Below, in pieces: positions 29,529 through 30,783 of a stretch of DNA of 30,783 nucleotides (its first letter is position 1; each line of letters starts with the position of its first letter). The stretch is taken from positions 1 through 30,783 of the forward strand of contig JAHHQY010000013.1 of the NCBI GenBank assembly GCA_020026115.1, given 5' to 3'. Origin of the DNA: Actinobacillus sp. (GTDB lineage: Bacteria; Pseudomonadota; Gammaproteobacteria; Enterobacterales; Pasteurellaceae). The notes below the pieces were generated by a model. The model did no database searches. It saw only the letters and a program-made list of their open reading frames with translations, and was not told the origin of the DNA. The position numbers and the translations under genes are program-made.

Positions 29529-30783
29529 ATGAAAACAACGGCAGAGATTCGTCACGATTTTCTTCATTTTTTTGAAGGAAAAGGACATAAAATTGTAGAG
29601 AGTAGCTCACTGGTTCCGCATAACGATCCAACATTACTTTTTACCAATGCGGGGATGAACCAATTTAAAGATGTCTTCTTAGGCATGGATAAACGCCCTT
29701 ATACAAGAGCGACGACATCACAACGTTGCGTACGAGCAGGCGGTAAACATAACGATTTAGAAAACGTAGGTTATACGGCGCGTCACCATACATTCTTTGA
29801 AATGTTAGGAAACTTTAGTTTTGGCGATTACTTTAAACAAGACGCCATTGCTTTCGCTTGGGAATTCTTAACCTCAGAAAAATGGCTAGCGATTCCACAA
29901 GAAAAATTATGGGTTACCGTTTACGAGCAAGATGACGAAGCTTATCACATTTGGAAAGATCAAGTGGGTGTCCCTGCAGAACGTATTATTCGTATTGGCG
30001 ATAACAAAGGTGCGCCATTTGCATCGGATAACTTCTGGCAAATGGGCGATACAGGTCCTTGTGGTCCTTGCACCGAAATTTTTTACGACCATGGTGAACA
30101 TATTTGGGGTGGCGTACCAGGCTCTGCGGAAGAAGATGGCGATCGCTATATCGAAATTTGGAATATCGTCTTTATGCAATTTAACCGTTTAGCTGACGGG
30201 ACGATGGAAAAATTACCAAAACCATCGGTGGATACAGGCATGGGCTTAGAGCGTATTTCAGCGGTTATGCAACATGTTAATTCCAACTATGAAATTGATA
30301 TTTTCAAAACGTTAATTCAAGCTGTTGCAGAATTAACGGCGACCAAAGATTTAGAAAATAAATCTTTACGTGTTATTGCCGATCACATTCGTTCTTGTGC
30401 TTATTTAATTGCAGATGGCGTTGTGCCTTCAAATGAAGGTCGCGGTTATGTCTTACGCCGTATTATTCGTCGTGCTGTGCGTCACGGGCATTTGCTTGGT
30501 GCTGAATCACCATTTTTCTATAAATTAGTGCCAACCTTAATTCAAGTGATGGCGCAAGCAGGCAAACTTATTGAAGCGAATCAAGAAAATATCGTGGCGC
30601 TTTTAAAACGTGAAGAAGAACAATTTTCTCGTACATTAGATCGCGGATTAAATTTATTAGATGAAGCTTTAGCGAAAGTGGAAAACAAAACGCTTTCAGG
30701 TGAAGTTGCCTTTAAACTTTATGATACTTATGGTTTCCCATTAGATTTAACGGCCGACGTGTGCCGTGAACGCGATATTCAAA
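29529..30783 (+). CDS. alaS: Alanyl-tRNA synthetase, 5' part
   Basis: Charges tRNA-Ala. The first 418 codons are present and open to the window edge. MKTTAEIRHDFLHFFEGKGH, TNAGMNQFKDVFLG, RHHTFFEMLGNFSFGDYFK, MGDTGPCGPCTEIFYD and VDTGMGLERI mark the class II catalytic core; the tRNA-recognition region follows. The editing and C-Ala domains lie outside. TAAGG at 29516-29520 serves the ATG. Confidence 0.97.
   Translation, partial: MKTTAEIRHDFLHFFEGKGHKIVESSSLVPHNDPTLLFTNAGMNQFKDVFLGMDKRPYTRATTSQRCVRAGGKHNDLENVGYTARHHTFFEMLGNFSFGDYFKQDAIAFAWEFLTSEKWLAIPQEKLWVTVYEQDDEAYHIWKDQVGVPAERIIRIGDNKGAPFASDNFWQMGDTGPCGPCTEIFYDHGEHIWGGVPGSAEEDGDRYIEIWNIVFMQFNRLADGTMEKLPKPSVDTGMGLERISAVMQHVNSNYEIDIFKTLIQAVAELTATKDLENKSLRVIADHIRSCAYLIADGVVPSNEGRGYVLRRIIRRAVRHGHLLGAESPFFYKLVPTLIQVMAQAGKLIEANQENIVALLKREEEQFSRTLDRGLNLLDEALAKVENKTLSGEVAFKLYDTYGFPLDLTADVCRERDIQ

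Overview
The window is about 31 kb of AT-rich chromosomal DNA from a gammaproteobacterium of the family Pasteurellaceae (Haemophilus/Avibacterium/Pasteurella-like). This rests on the sodium-pumping NADH dehydrogenase (Nqr) operon, the gmk-rpoZ-spoT-recG order without trmH, the pabA/pabB/short pabC-like trio, the secM-secA-mutT order and the general protein character. I see no prophage, insertion sequence, CRISPR array or plasmid gene. Nearly all of it is ordinary core genome.

Layout. 1-83: 3' part of tRNA-Asn and its terminator. 473-7727: nqrABCDEF, then apbE and nqrM, a complete Na+-NQR production unit (six subunits, the flavin transferase and the iron-centre maturation factor). 7768-8919: mnmA. 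9022-10590: rpsF-priB-rpsR-rplI with a promoter, a structured leader and a terminator. 10671-12035: trhP (yegQ). 12142-12747 (-): small outer-membrane beta-barrel. 12964-14364: amidohydrolase of the TrzA/MtaD type with an export signal. 14440-15444 (-): gapA. 15730-21048: gmk, rpoZ, spoT, recG. 21001-23245: pabA (-), pabB and a short class IV lyase/aminotransferase (folate branch). 23616-24356: pflA. 24353-24670 (-): short DciA/DUF721 protein. 24787-28309: secM, secA, mutT. 28351-28710 (-): folB. 28794-29417: plsY. 29529 to the end: alaS, truncated by the window edge.

The most interesting signal is not a gene. A GC-rich 10-mer, TCGCGCCGAA (reverse TTCGGCGCGA), usually followed by an A/T tract, occurs 9 times exactly and about 10 more times with one mismatch. 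It lies on both strands, in genes and between genes, and twice as inverted pairs forming hairpins after genes. In this base composition well under one exact copy would be expected. The two uptake signal sequences known for Pasteurellaceae, AAGTGCGGT and ACAAGCGGT, are almost or entirely absent: two exact copies of the first, none found of the second. The pattern looks like a DNA uptake signal of a different sequence class.

Other notable points: a SecM-type arrest peptide that keeps only the IRAGP end of the E. coli motif; an ApbE whose lipobox cysteine is tyrosine; an rpsF leader whose 5' end can pair with the Shine-Dalgarno sequence; an exported amidohydrolase; a tandem 14-bp repeat upstream of pflA; and convergent gene overlaps at recG/pabA and pflA/dciA.
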